Source of the DNA: Armatimonadota bacterium
GTDB lineage: Bacteria; Sysuimicrobiota; Sysuimicrobiia; Sysuimicrobiales; Sysuimicrobiaceae
DNA length: 64,000 nucleotides
NCBI GenBank assembly: GCA_025060455.1
Contig: JANXBY010000066.1
Coordinates: 39,782 to 103,781, forward strand
Direction: 5' to 3'
This document shows, piece after piece, positions 52,432 to 62,853 of the stretch. The translations under genes were made by a program, and so were the position numbers. The notes under the pieces are model-generated. The model worked only from the letters and a program-made list of their open reading frames with translations, was not told where the DNA came from and did no database searches. Numbering within the stretch: the stretch's first letter is position 1; each line of letters starts with the position of its first letter.

Positions 52432-53190
52432 TTGGCCACTCGAGACGTCCGGCAGCAGTTCGGCCGTAGCGCGGAGCTGTACGCCACCAGCGCGGTGCAC
52501 GCTCGCGGCGCCGACCTGGAGGTGGTGGTGCGGTTCGCCCGTCCTGGTCTGGAGGACGTGGTCCTGGACGTCTCCACGGGGGCGGGTCACACCGCCCTGG
52601 CGCTGGCACCGCTTGTGGCGCGGGTGGTGGCCACGGACCTGACCCCGGAGATGCTGGCGGTGGCGCGCAGGCTCGCGGCAGAGCGGGGAGTTGCCAACGT
52701 GGAGTTCCAGGAGGCAGACGTGCGAGCCCTGCCGTTCCCGGACGCCTGCTTCGACGTGGTCACGTGCCGCACCGCGGCGCACCACTACCCGGAGCTCGTC
52801 CCCGCGGTCCGGGAGATGGCGCGGGTGCTGAGGCCTGGGGGCCGGCTGGTGGTCTCCGACACCGTGTCGCCCCCAGACGAGGTGGCGGACCGGTTCATCA
52901 ACGCCGTGGAAGTCCTGCGGGACGCCACGCACATACGGGACTGGAGCGTGGAAGAGTGGCACGCGGCGTTCCAGACCGCGGGGCTTTCCCTGGAGGCGTC
53001 CGAAGAGGTCCCCGTGGAGATCGGGTTCGACTCCTGGGTAGAGCGGTCTGCGACCCCACCGGAGCTGCGCGAGGTGCTGGTGACGATGCTGACCCAGGCA
53101 CCCGAGCGGCTGCGCGAGGTGTTCGCGGTGCGGACCGAACCCCTGCGGTTCCGCTTGCCGAAGGCGGTGTTCGTGGCCGTGCGCCCGTAG
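52432..53190 (+). CDS. SAM-dependent methyltransferase (UbiE/Methyltransf_11 type)
   Basis: Class I methyltransferase of about 252 aa. I chose TTG 52432, which follows GAAGGGGG and opens with LATRDVRQQFGRSAELYATS; GTG 52339 would add a non-conserved stretch. Motif I reads VLDVSTGAGHTALAL, motif II includes VATDLTPEML, and PDACFDVVTCRTAAHHY follows. The acceptor (a small molecule or quinone) cannot be told from sequence. Confidence 0.85.
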   Translation: MATRDVRQQFGRSAELYATSAVHARGADLEVVVRFARPGLEDVVLDVSTGAGHTALALAPLVARVVATDLTPEMLAVARRLAAERGVANVEFQEADVRALPFPDACFDVVTCRTAAHHYPELVPAVREMARVLRPGGRLVVSDTVSPPDEVADRFINAVEVLRDATHIRDWSVEEWHAAFQTAGLSLEASEEVPVEIGFDSWVERSATPPELREVLVTMLTQAPERLREVFAVRTEPLRFRLPKAVFVAVRP

Positions 53191-53220
53191 CCGGGCACAC
53201 GTCCCCGCGGCGAGGGGTCC

Positions 53221-53772
53221 CTACGCGGATCCCTTGAGCCGGTGCCGGTACCGCCGGCGGAACTTCTCCAGCTTGGGGGCGATCACCGCGGCGCAGTATG
53301 CCTGGTCGGGGTGGCGGCGGTAGTAGTCCCGGTGATACTCCTCCGCGGGGTAGAAGTTGGTGAAGGGCACCACCTCGGTGACGATGGGGTCGGGCCATAC
53401 CCGCTGCGCTTCCAGCTCCGCGATGACGGCTCGGGCCACCCGTTCCTGCTCCTCGCTGTGGGTGAAGATGGCGGACCGGTACTGGTGGCCCACGTCGGGC
53501 CCCTGCCGGTTCGGAGTGGTGGGGTCGTGGACGGAGAAGAACACCTCCAGCAGCTCCCGGTAGGTGATGCGGTCGGGGTCGAACACGATGCGGACCGCCT
53601 CCGCGTGACCGGTCGTTCCGGTGCACACCTGCTCATAGCTCGGGTGGGGGACGTGGCCACCGGCGTACCCGGGGACCACCTCCAGCACGCCCTCCAGCTC
53701 GTCGAACACCGCCTCCGTGCACCAGAAGCAGCCGCCCGCGAGCGTGGCCACGTCCAACCGCCGGTCCTGCAT
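53221..53772 (-). CDS. msrA: Peptide methionine sulfoxide reductase MsrA
   Basis: Repairs methionine-S-sulfoxide; 183 aa. The catalytic GCFWCTE motif is at residues 14-20, with GYAGG, GHAEAVRI and DVGHQYRSAIF downstream. No msrB domain is fused, and a single C-terminal cysteine (QAYCAAVI) may serve as the resolving residue. It is the last gene of the leftward GntR-controlled unit, 19 bases after the dehydrogenase gene, perhaps with no functional link. Confidence 0.95.
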   Translation of the reverse strand: MQDRRLDVATLAGGCFWCTEAVFDELEGVLEVVPGYAGGHVPHPSYEQVCTGTTGHAEAVRIVFDPDRITYRELLEVFFSVHDPTTPNRQGPDVGHQYRSAIFTHSEEQERVARAVIAELEAQRVWPDPIVTEVVPFTNFYPAEEYHRDYYRRHPDQAYCAAVIAPKLEKFRRRYRHRLKGSA

Positions 53773-53791
53773 CCCGTCCTCCGCCCCGATT

Positions 53792-54871
53792 CTATCCCAG
53801 CCGTCGGCGCACCGCCCGGGCCAACTCCACAGTGCCGCAGGACCCGCCCAGGTCCGGCGTGCGGACGCCGTCTTGGAGTACGGCGCAGACCGCCCCTTCC
53901 ACCCGGGCGGCGGCCTCTGCGGCCGCCCCGTCGCCGTGGCGGCGGCTCAGCCAGCCCAGCAGCATGGCCAGGGAGAGGATCTCCGCGGCGGGGTTGGCCA
54001 CCCCGCGCCCCGCGATGTCCGGAGCCGAGCCGTGCACCGCCTGCGCCATGGCGTACCGGTCGCCCGCGTTCAGCGAGGGAGCCAGCCCCAGGCTGCCCAC
54101 AAGCCCCGCGGCCTCGTCGCTGAGGATGTCGCCGAACAGGTTGGTGGTGACGAGGACGTCAAAGCGCTCCGGTTCCCGCACGAGGAAGTACGCCGCAGCG
54201 TCCACGTGCAGGTCGTCGAAGCCCACGGATGGGAACTGCGCGGCCACCTCACGGCAGCATTCCAGGAACAGCCCGTCGCCCCTGCGCAGGACGTTGGCCT
54301 TGTGGACTGCTGTGACCCGTCCGGGCCGGCCGCGGAGGTCGGCGCGTCGGAGCGCCAGCTCGAAGGCGTAGCGGGCGATGCGAAGGCACGCGTTGCGCGT
54401 GACCACCCGCAGGCTGACGACCACGTCCGGGGTCAGGCGCAGCTCCGCGTCGCCCTCCAGGACGTTGCGGTCCGGGTAGAATCCCTCGGTGTTCTCCCGG
54501 ACCACCACGAGGTCGACCCCCGCGTAGCGGCTGGGCACGCCGGGCAGGCTGCGGGCGGGCCGTTCGTTGGCGTACAGGTCAAACAGCTTGCGCAGGGTGC
54601 CGCTGGGGTTGCGCATCCCCCGGCCCGGGTCGTACCGGTGGTGCTCCACGGGCCCCAGCACCCACCCGTGGCAGGTGCTCAACGCGTCCACGGTGTACTG
54701 GGGGAGGGTGTCGCCCAGCTGGGCGTAGGCGGCGATCCCCACGGGAAGGTCCACCCACTCCACGGAAAGCCCCGCGGCGCGCACGGCGGCGTCGGCCACC
54801 TCCACGGCCACGGGTACCACCTCGGGCCCGATACCGTCCCCCTGCAGGACCCCGATCCGGTACGTGGCCAC
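53792..54871 (-). CDS. Isocitrate/isopropylmalate dehydrogenase-family enzyme
   Basis: NAD(P)-dependent beta-decarboxylating dehydrogenase of 359 aa. It has the N-terminal GDGIGPEVV, the RENTEGFYPDRN substrate-site region and the metal-binding TNLFGDILSDEAAGLVG, plus HGSAPDIAGRGVANP for the nucleotide. No leu or TCA genes are adjacent; it sits with Ldh2, PrpF and a tricarboxylate transporter. A catabolic substrate such as tartrate, malate or a substituted isocitrate is likelier than leucine synthesis. The exact substrate is unknown. Confidence 0.85.
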   Translation of the reverse strand: MATYRIGVLQGDGIGPEVVPVAVEVADAAVRAAGLSVEWVDLPVGIAAYAQLGDTLPQYTVDALSTCHGWVLGPVEHHRYDPGRGMRNPSGTLRKLFDLYANERPARSLPGVPSRYAGVDLVVVRENTEGFYPDRNVLEGDAELRLTPDVVVSLRVVTRNACLRIARYAFELALRRADLRGRPGRVTAVHKANVLRRGDGLFLECCREVAAQFPSVGFDDLHVDAAAYFLVREPERFDVLVTTNLFGDILSDEAAGLVGSLGLAPSLNAGDRYAMAQAVHGSAPDIAGRGVANPAAEILSLAMLLGWLSRRHGDGAAAEAAARVEGAVCAVLQDGVRTPDLGGSCGTVELARAVRRRLG

Positions 54872-54877
54872 GCGGCT

Positions 54878-55930
54878 TTACCCTCCGTCCACCCGGGGCG
54901 GAAGCGGCTCTGCAAAGCCGAGCCCATCTGCGGCACGCCGGACCTGCACCACGACCTCCTCCGGGAGATCCACCACGTCTTTCTGCTCCGCCGCCCGGCG
55001 GGCCTCCCGCTCCCCCGGGAGGAGGATTTCGCCGAACCCCGGCGCGAGGGCGGTGTGCTTGACCATGTGCACGAGCCGCTCCACGTCCGCCAGAAAGCTG
55101 GCCCTGGGGCGTAGCTGGCCGACGTCTACCGCGAAGAAGGCGTGGCTGGCCGCGAACCGGCTGCCGCGGCGCGGGGACACCTCCCGCCCGAAGGCGCCGC
55201 CGGCCAGGACCCCCGTGAGGACGTCCACCACCAGGGCCAGCCCGGACCCCTTGTAGCCGCCGACGGGCAGAAGAGTTCCCGCGAGCGCTTGATGAGGGTC
55301 GTCGGTAGGATTCCCGTCCGGGGCCAGGGCCCAGCCCGCGGGAAGCCGGTCGCCCCGCTCCGCGGCGAGCCGGATCCGGCCTTGGGCGGCCACGGACAGG
55401 GCCATGTCCAGCACCACGGGGGAAGCGTCCTGCCGCGGGATGGCCACCGCCACCGGGTTGTTCCCGAGGGTGCGTTCGCGCCCGCCCCACGGGGCGAGAC
55501 TGGGTGCGGCGTTGGCCAGCGCAACGCCGACCATCCCCTCCGCGGCCGCGATTTGCGCGTAGTAGCCCGCGCGGCCGAAGTGCCCCGCGCTGCGGACCCA
55601 CACGCCCGCGAGGCCGCTTGTCCTCGCCTTGTCCACACAACGGCGCATGGCGTCTGCGGCAGCCACCGGTCCGGGGCAGCCCTCCGCGTCCAGCAGGAGG
55701 AAAGCCCCTCCCTCCCGGACTAGGCGGGGCCGGACCCCGGAACGCCAGGCTCCGGATCGAATCAGCTCCGCGTACGCCCCCACCCGCACCACCCCGTGGG
55801 AGTGGACGCCCGCGCGGTCCGCGCTCACGAGGACGTCCGCCACCAGGTGGGCGTCGGATGGGTCGAGCCCTGCCACCTGGAACAGTCGCGTCACCCAGGC
55901 CTGCAGCTCCGCCACCGGGAAGCGCGGCAA
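54878..55930 (-). CDS. Ldh2/malate-lactate dehydrogenase-family oxidoreductase
   Basis: NAD(P)-dependent 2-hydroxyacid or related dehydrogenase of 350 aa, with the non-Rossmann fold of the YlbC/Ldh2 family. Family blocks SADRAGVHSHGVVRV, SGLAGVWVRSAGHFGRAGYYA and PWGGRERTLGNNP(VA) are intact, as is GYKGSGLALVVDVL. Members act on malate, sulfolactate, ureidoglycolate or 2,3-diketogulonate, so the substrate is open. It starts two bases after the gntR gene. Confidence 0.88.
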   Translation of the reverse strand: MPRFPVAELQAWVTRLFQVAGLDPSDAHLVADVLVSADRAGVHSHGVVRVGAYAELIRSGAWRSGVRPRLVREGGAFLLLDAEGCPGPVAAADAMRRCVDKARTSGLAGVWVRSAGHFGRAGYYAQIAAAEGMVGVALANAAPSLAPWGGRERTLGNNPVAVAIPRQDASPVVLDMALSVAAQGRIRLAAERGDRLPAGWALAPDGNPTDDPHQALAGTLLPVGGYKGSGLALVVDVLTGVLAGGAFGREVSPRRGSRFAASHAFFAVDVGQLRPRASFLADVERLVHMVKHTALAPGFGEILLPGEREARRAAEQKDVVDLPEEVVVQVRRAADGLGFAEPLPPRVDGG

Positions 55931-55932
55931 CG

Positions 55933-56649
55933 CTACAGCTCCAGACCGCCCACCGCGGGCACGGGCACCCCGGGATGAGCCAGCGTGTGCCCGGCCGCGA
56001 GGCGCATGCGGATCATCTGGGCCCTCGCCATGTGCTGACGGGCCAACTGCTCGGCGCGGTCCGCGTCACCCCCTTTGATAGCGTCCAGCAGATGGCGGTG
56101 TTCTTCCAGCGCCTCCCGGGCCCGGCCCGGGTAGCTGAGGGTGGTGACGGGCTGCCGGGTGATCAGCAGCCAGATGCGCTGCAGCTCCCGGGCCAGGAAC
56201 CGGTTGCGCGCGGCCCGCCAGATCACCGCGTGGAACTCCGCGTTCAGCCGGGCCAGCTCCTGCAGGTCGTCCCGCTCCAGGGCCCGCTCCATGTCGCGGC
56301 ACAGCTCTTCGAGGAAGTACACCTCGCTGGTGGTGATCCCACGGGCTGCGAGCCGAGCTGCCAGGCCCTCCAGGGTTTCCCGGACCACGCACAGGTCCAG
56401 AAGTTCCTCCTGGGTCGGCTGTGCCACCGCCAGGCCGCGGCGGCGGCCCCGTTCCAGGTAACCGTCCAGCCGCAGGCGCTGCAGTGCTTCCCGTACGGGC
56501 GTGCGGCTGCACCGCAGCTGTCGGGCCAGCTCCTCCTCCCGCACGGGATCCCCCGGGCGCAGCCGGCCACTCCGGATGGCTCCCAACACCCACTCGTACA
56601 CCACGTGCGAGGTCGCCCCACGTTGCCCAACCACCGTTCTGCCCGGCAT
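55933..56649 (-). CDS. GntR-family regulator with FCD domain
   Basis: Transcription regulator of 238 aa. The N-terminal winged helix (RPGDPVREEELARQLRCSRTPVREALQRL) is followed by an all-helical FCD ligand domain from about residue 85 (LLDLCVVRETLEGLAARL, AEFHAVIWRAARN, EEHRHLLDAI). Such domains bind carboxylate or sugar-acid effectors, often through a metal site. It is divergent from the PrpF gene, with a palindromic operator candidate overlapping its own promoter, so it likely regulates itself and the flanking catabolic genes. Confidence 0.92.
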   Translation of the reverse strand: MPGRTVVGQRGATSHVVYEWVLGAIRSGRLRPGDPVREEELARQLRCSRTPVREALQRLRLDGYLERGRRRGLAVAQPTQEELLDLCVVRETLEGLAARLAARGITTSEVYFLEELCRDMERALERDDLQELARLNAEFHAVIWRAARNRFLARELQRIWLLITRQPVTTLSYPGRAREALEEHRHLLDAIKGGDADRAEQLARQHMARAQMIRMRLAAGHTLAHPGVPVPAVGGLEL

Positions 56650-56657
56650 CGGGCGGA

Positions 56658-56686
56658 ATTGTATACAAGTGCATGCTTCTTGACAA
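56658..56686 (-). promoter_or_regulatory. gntR promoter with overlapping palindromic operator
   Basis: On the minus strand, TTGTCA (56686-56681), 17 bases and TACAAT (56663-56658) form a good promoter just upstream of the gntR start. The perfect palindrome TTGTATACAA (56659-56668) overlaps the -10 and matches the TNGTNNNACNA-type sites of FCD regulators. Binding there would block gntR transcription. Confidence 0.65.
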
Positions 56687-56708
56687 CACTTCTGCGCAAT
56701 GGTATGCG
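56680..56708 (+). promoter_or_regulatory. Promoter of the prpF-tct operon
   Basis: A consensus -35 TTGACA (56680-56685), 17 bases and TATGCG (56703-56708) face the PrpF-type gene. The -35 hexamer overlaps that of the divergent gntR promoter, and the TTGTATACAA palindrome lies 11 bases upstream. One regulator dimer could therefore affect both directions. Confidence 0.65.
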
Positions 56709-56777
56709 TTTTCGCGGTTCAGCCCCTGGAGGATGCGGGAGGGCGGTGTGGAAGCCTTCCCGCGGGGAGGGAGGTCC

Positions 56778-57941
56778 GTGGGCAACCAGCGCAGGATCCG
56801 GGCGGTGCTGATGCGGGGAGGGACCAGCCGAGGGGTGTTTTTCCTGCAGCCCGACCTCCCGCAGGACCCGGAGCTGCGGGACCGGGTCATCCTGAAGGTG
56901 TTCGGAGGCGGGGACCCCTACGGGCGGCAGGTGGACGGCCTGGGGGGCGCGGTGTCCACCACCAGCAAGGTGGTGATCGTGGGGCCCGCGTCCGTGCCCG
57001 AGGCGGACGTGGAGTTCACGTTCGGTCAGGTGTCTGTCACCGAGCCTCTGGTGGACTACGGGGGCACGTGCGGCAACCTCACCGCCGCGGTGGGGCCCTT
57101 TGCCATGGAGGAGGGGCTGGTACGCGGCACCGACCCGGTGACCATCGTGCGGATCTGGCAGGTGAACACCCGCAAGCGCATCCACGCCCACGTCCCGACC
57201 CGCAACGGCCTGCCGCAGGTGGAGGGCGACTACACCATCGACGGGGTGCCTGGTACGGGCGCCCGCATTGCGTTGGACTTCCTGGACCCCGCGGGCTCCG
57301 TCACCGGCCGGCTCCTGCCCACGGGCCGGGCGTCCGACGTCCTGCAGGTTCCCGGGGTGGGCGAGGTCACCGTTTCCATGGTGGACGCGGTCAACCCCGT
57401 GGTGTTCGTGCGGCCCGCGGACGTGGGCTTGAAGGGGACAGAAGGGCCCGACGAGGTGGACGGTGACCCGGAGCTGCTCGCGCGCCTGGAGCGAGTGAGG
57501 GCGCAGGCGGCGGTGCGGATGGGTATTGCCGCCACGTCGGAGGAGGCAACACGCCGCAGCCCGGGAATCCCCAAGCTGGCGTGGGTGTCGCCGCCCGCGA
57601 CCTACCGGTCCACTCGGGGAGCGGTGGTGGAGGCGCAGGCCGTGGACCTGGTGGCCAGGATCCTGTCCATGGGGAGGCTGCACCGGGCGTACGCGCTGAG
57701 TGGCGCCGCGTGCACCGCGGTCGCCGCGCAGGTGGAGGGGACGGTGGTGCACGAGGCCGTCCGCGGCGGGGTCCAGGACGGCCTCGTGCGCCTGGGCCAC
57801 CCCGCGGGGGTGCTGGAGGTGGGGGCCTCGGTGGCCTGCCGCGGCGGACAGTGGGTGGTGGAGAAGGTGACCACGTACCGGACCGCGCGCCGGCTGATGG
57901 AGGGCTACGCCCTCGTCCCGTGGTCCGTGTGGCCGGCGTAG
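56778..57941 (+). CDS. PrpF/4-oxalomesaconate tautomerase-family isomerase
   Basis: Predicted isomerase of an unsaturated di- or tricarboxylate, such as 2-methylaconitate or 4-oxalomesaconate; 387 aa. GTG 56778 follows GGGAGGGAGG and gives the family start (RIRAVLMRGGTSRGVFF). The active-site cysteine region reads DYGGTCGNLTAAVGPFA, and SMVDAVNPVVFV lies in the second diaminopimelate-epimerase-like half. Methylcitrate-cycle genes are absent, so a carboxylate catabolic role specific to this operon is likely. Confidence 0.88.
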   Translation: MGNQRRIRAVLMRGGTSRGVFFLQPDLPQDPELRDRVILKVFGGGDPYGRQVDGLGGAVSTTSKVVIVGPASVPEADVEFTFGQVSVTEPLVDYGGTCGNLTAAVGPFAMEEGLVRGTDPVTIVRIWQVNTRKRIHAHVPTRNGLPQVEGDYTIDGVPGTGARIALDFLDPAGSVTGRLLPTGRASDVLQVPGVGEVTVSMVDAVNPVVFVRPADVGLKGTEGPDEVDGDPELLARLERVRAQAAVRMGIAATSEEATRRSPGIPKLAWVSPPATYRSTRGAVVEAQAVDLVARILSMGRLHRAYALSGAACTAVAAQVEGTVVHEAVRGGVQDGLVRLGHPAGVLEVGASVACRGGQWVVEKVTTYRTARRLMEGYALVPWSVWPA

Positions 57942-57961
57942 CAACCGAAGGGGGTGCAGGC

Positions 57962-59038
57962 ATGACGAAGAGAGGGCTGTGTGCAGTCGTGCTGGCGGTG
58001 CTGCTGGTGGCGCTGCCCGCGGCGGGCCAGCAGCCGTACTACGCGGGCAAGACCATCGAGATCATCGTGCCGTTCGCCCCCGGGGGCGGCAGCGACATCG
58101 ACGCCCGGTTCTTCGCCCCGTTCCTGGAGAAGTACGTGCCTGGTAACCCTAGGGTGCTGGTGCGCAACATGCCGGGAGGCGGCAGCATCCTCGGTGCGAA
58201 CTTCTTCGCGGAGAACGCGCGGGCGGACGGCACGCAGCTGCTCGTGACCTCCGGCTCCACCATGATCCCGTACATCCTGGGCGTCCCCCAGGTCCGTTAC
58301 GATCCCGCCAAGTGGGAGCTCATCAAGGTGAACGGGGTGGGCGGGGTGCTGTACGTCTCGCCGCGTACCGGGGTGCGCAGACCGGAGGACCTGGCCCGGC
58401 CCGCAGAGCGGCTGGTCTACGGCGGCATCAGCGCCACGGGACTGGACCTGGTGACCCTGCTGCTGTTCGAGGTGCTCGGCCTGGACGTGCGGGTGGTGAT
58501 GGGGTTTGAGGGGCGCGGGCCCGCGCGACTGGCCTTCGAGCGTGGGGAGACCAACATCGACTACCAGACCACGCCCGCCTACCTGTCCCAGGTGGTGCCC
58601 TTGGTGCGGGAGGGGAAGGCGGTCCCTGTCCTGTCCATGGGGTTCGTGAACGAGAAGGGGGTGATGGTGCGCGACCCCAGCGCGCCGGACCTGCCGAGCG
58701 CGTACGAGGCGTACCAGGTCCTCTTCAAGCGGAAGCCGGACGGCCTGCTGCGGTGGAAGGCCTACCAGAGTATGGTCGCCGCGGCGTTCACCTTCCAGAA
58801 GGCCATGTGGGCGCCCGGCGGGACGCCTCCGGAGGCCCTGCAGGCTCTGCGGAGTGCCATCGACCGGATGAAGCTAGACCCGCAGTTCCGGGAGCAAGGC
58901 CGGCAGGTGCTGGAAGGCTACGAGGTGCTGCGGGGGGACACGGCCAAGGCCGCGGTCCTGCGGGCCACCCGGGTTACCTTGGACGTGAAGAAGTACATCA
59001 CGGACCTGTTGCGCAGCAAGTACCAGGTGCGGCTGTAG
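57962..59038 (+). CDS. Tripartite tricarboxylate transporter binding protein (TctC/Bug family)
   Basis: Extracytoplasmic binding protein; 358 aa, ATG 57962. A signal peptide (to about residue 22, LPAAGQQ) has no lipobox cysteine after the hydrophobic core. The mature N-terminus has the Bug-family KTIEIIVPFAPGGGSDIDAR and the VRNMPGGGSILGANFF loop. The C-terminal half is more divergent than most Bug proteins. It works with the membrane subunits encoded after a strong hairpin. Confidence 0.88.
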   Translation: MTKRGLCAVVLAVLLVALPAAGQQPYYAGKTIEIIVPFAPGGGSDIDARFFAPFLEKYVPGNPRVLVRNMPGGGSILGANFFAENARADGTQLLVTSGSTMIPYILGVPQVRYDPAKWELIKVNGVGGVLYVSPRTGVRRPEDLARPAERLVYGGISATGLDLVTLLLFEVLGLDVRVVMGFEGRGPARLAFERGETNIDYQTTPAYLSQVVPLVREGKAVPVLSMGFVNEKGVMVRDPSAPDLPSAYEAYQVLFKRKPDGLLRWKAYQSMVAAAFTFQKAMWAPGGTPPEALQALRSAIDRMKLDPQFREQGRQVLEGYEVLRGDTAKAAVLRATRVTLDVKKYITDLLRSKYQVRL

Positions 59039-59051
59039 TCCGCGCGGAGGC

Positions 59052-59088
59052 CTCTCCCGCCGGGGCCGGGGAGGGCCCGGCGGGAGAG
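59052..59088 (+). terminator. Strong hairpin between tctC and tctAB
   Basis: A perfect 13-base stem (CTCTCCCGCCGGG with its exact complement at 59076-59088) and 11-base loop fill most of the 70-base gap, followed by a short GTGTTTC. It probably reduces downstream transcription or stabilises the binding-protein message, so that more binding protein than permease is made. Confidence 0.55.
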
Positions 59089-59108
59089 CGTGTTTCGGGA
59101 GGCACCCC

Positions 59109-61061
59109 GTGACGGAAGCAGTCAGGGCGGCGGTGGAGCTGTTCGTCAACCCCTCCCGGCTGGGCATGCTGGCCGTGGGCAGCGGGGTTGGGCTGCTGAT
59201 CGGGATGCTGCCCGGCATGGGGGGGATCGTGGCCGCGGCCATCCTGCTGCCCTTCATGCTGAAGCTGGAGCCCGCCGCGGCCCTGGCCATGGTCACCGGC
59301 GCCCTGGCGGTGGTCCACACCTCGGACACCATCACCTCCGTGCTCATCGGCGCGCCGGGCTCTGCGGCCGCGGTGCCCACCATGATGGAGGGCCACCCGA
59401 TGGCACGCCGGGGCGAGGCAGCGCGGGCTTTGGCCGCGGCGTACCTGTCCAGCCTGGTGGGCGGGCTGATCGGCGCCCTGGGCCTCACCCTTTCCATCCC
59501 CATCGCCCGCCCCCTGGTGCTGTCCTTCGGATCTCCCGAGCTGTTCATGCTGACAGTACTGGGGGTGTCGTTTGCGGGCAGCCTGTTGGGCAAGCAACCC
59601 GTCAAGGGGCTGAGCGCGGGGCTGCTGGGCCTCTTGCTGGGAACGGTGGGACCCGCCCCGGCGGCGGCGGAGGTGCGCTTTGCCTTCGGACAGGTGTACC
59701 TCACGGACGGCATCGACCTGGCGCTGGTGGCCCTGGGCCTGTTCGGCGTGGCGGAGGTAGTGTCCCTCATGGCTCGCGGCGGAGCCGTGGCGCAGCGCAC
59801 GGAGCTGGGCCACGGCTGGTGGGAGGGCGTGCGGGACGTGTGGCGGCACCGGTGGCTGGTGCTCCGAGGCGCGCTCATCGGCATGTGGGCCGGGGTGCTG
59901 CCCGCCATCGGCGCCACCGCGGGCACGCTCATGGCTTACGGGCACGCGGTGGCCACCAGCCGCGACCGCTCGCGCTTTGGCAAGGGCGACGTGCGCGGGA
60001 TCATTGCCCCGGAGGCGGCCAACAACGCCGTGGAGGCTGGAGACCTGGTGCCCACGCTGCTGTTCGGGGTGCCGGGCGGGGCGCCGTCTGCCATGATCCT
60101 CGGCGCCCTGCTGGCGTACGGGATCCTGCCGGGGCCACGCATCGTCACCCAGCACCTGGACCTCATCTACACGGTGGTGTGGTCGTTTGCCCTGGCCAAC
60201 GTGTTCGGCGCGGGGGTGATGTTCGCGGCCAGCCCCCTGCTGGCCCGCCTCACCTCCGTGCCCTTCCACCGGATCGCGCCGCCCATCGTGCTGGCCATGG
60301 TCCTCGCCGCCTACCAGGAGACCCAGCACTTCGGGGACCTGGTGGCCCTGGTGGCGCTGGGGGTCGTTGGCTACGCGCTCAAGGTGACGGGCTGGCCGAG
60401 GGGTCCGTTGCTGATCGGGTTCGTCCTCAGCAACCCCCTGGAGCGCTACTACTTCCTCACCGTGAGGCTGCACCCGGACCCGGTGGACTGGTTGCTGCGG
60501 CCGGGGGTAATGGTGATCGGCCTCCTGGTGGTGGCGCCGTTTGCGTGGAGCGCGGTGCGGTGGGTCCGGGCGCGGTCGCAGGGAGCGGCACCGGTGGCCC
60601 GGCAGCCGGCAGGACCGGCTACGGTGGCCACCGCGGCGGTGCTGGCGGTGTTCGCGTACGCGTGGTGGGAAAGCCGCGGGTTTCTGCCTGACGCGGCCCT
60701 CATGCCGGTATCCGTGGCCGCCGCGGGCACCGTGTTGACCGCGCTCCAGCTGGTGCGGGAGCTCGGGGGCTACGGCGGGCCGGTGGAGGAGGAGGACGAG
60801 TTGGCAGCGCAGGACGGCGGGGCGGGCCGCCGCGTGCGTCGGGCTGCGGGCTACCTGTTGAGCCTGGTGGTGTACGTGGCCGCCACGTACTTCTTGGGGC
60901 TGCGGTGGGCCTCCGCCCTGTGGAGCCTGTGGATGTTGCGGGCGGTTGCCCGCCTCGGTTGGCCCGGGTCGGTCGCGTACACCGCTGCCATGGTGCTGGG
61001 CCTGGAGCTGTTGGCGTCCGTGCTCGGCGTGCACCTGCCACGCGGCCGCCTGGGTCTGTAG
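59109..61061 (+). CDS. Tripartite tricarboxylate transporter permease, TctA-TctB fusion
   Basis: Membrane protein of 650 aa from GTG 59109. Residues 1-490 are TctA-like, with LIGMLPGMGGIVAAAILLP, a HTSDTITSVLIGAPGSAAA block, and the second repeat PEAANNAVEAGDLVPTLLFGVPGG. The last 150 residues contain three or four further helices separated by a charged cytoplasmic loop (VEEEDELAAQDGG), like the small subunit TctB, which is usually a separate gene. No separate tctB lies here, supporting fusion. Transport is presumably sodium- or proton-driven. Confidence 0.85.
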   Translation: MTEAVRAAVELFVNPSRLGMLAVGSGVGLLIGMLPGMGGIVAAAILLPFMLKLEPAAALAMVTGALAVVHTSDTITSVLIGAPGSAAAVPTMMEGHPMARRGEAARALAAAYLSSLVGGLIGALGLTLSIPIARPLVLSFGSPELFMLTVLGVSFAGSLLGKQPVKGLSAGLLGLLLGTVGPAPAAAEVRFAFGQVYLTDGIDLALVALGLFGVAEVVSLMARGGAVAQRTELGHGWWEGVRDVWRHRWLVLRGALIGMWAGVLPAIGATAGTLMAYGHAVATSRDRSRFGKGDVRGIIAPEAANNAVEAGDLVPTLLFGVPGGAPSAMILGALLAYGILPGPRIVTQHLDLIYTVVWSFALANVFGAGVMFAASPLLARLTSVPFHRIAPPIVLAMVLAAYQETQHFGDLVALVALGVVGYALKVTGWPRGPLLIGFVLSNPLERYYFLTVRLHPDPVDWLLRPGVMVIGLLVVAPFAWSAVRWVRARSQGAAPVARQPAGPATVATAAVLAVFAYAWWESRGFLPDAALMPVSVAAAGTVLTALQLVRELGGYGGPVEEEDELAAQDGGAGRRVRRAAGYLLSLVVYVAATYFLGLRWASALWSLWMLRAVARLGWPGSVAYTAAMVLGLELLASVLGVHLPRGRLGL

Positions 61062-61092
61062 CATTCCCCCGCGGGTCTGTCCGGAGGTGGTG

Positions 61093-62841
<1,749 letters not shown>

Positions 62842-62853
62842 GGAGGTGAGACG

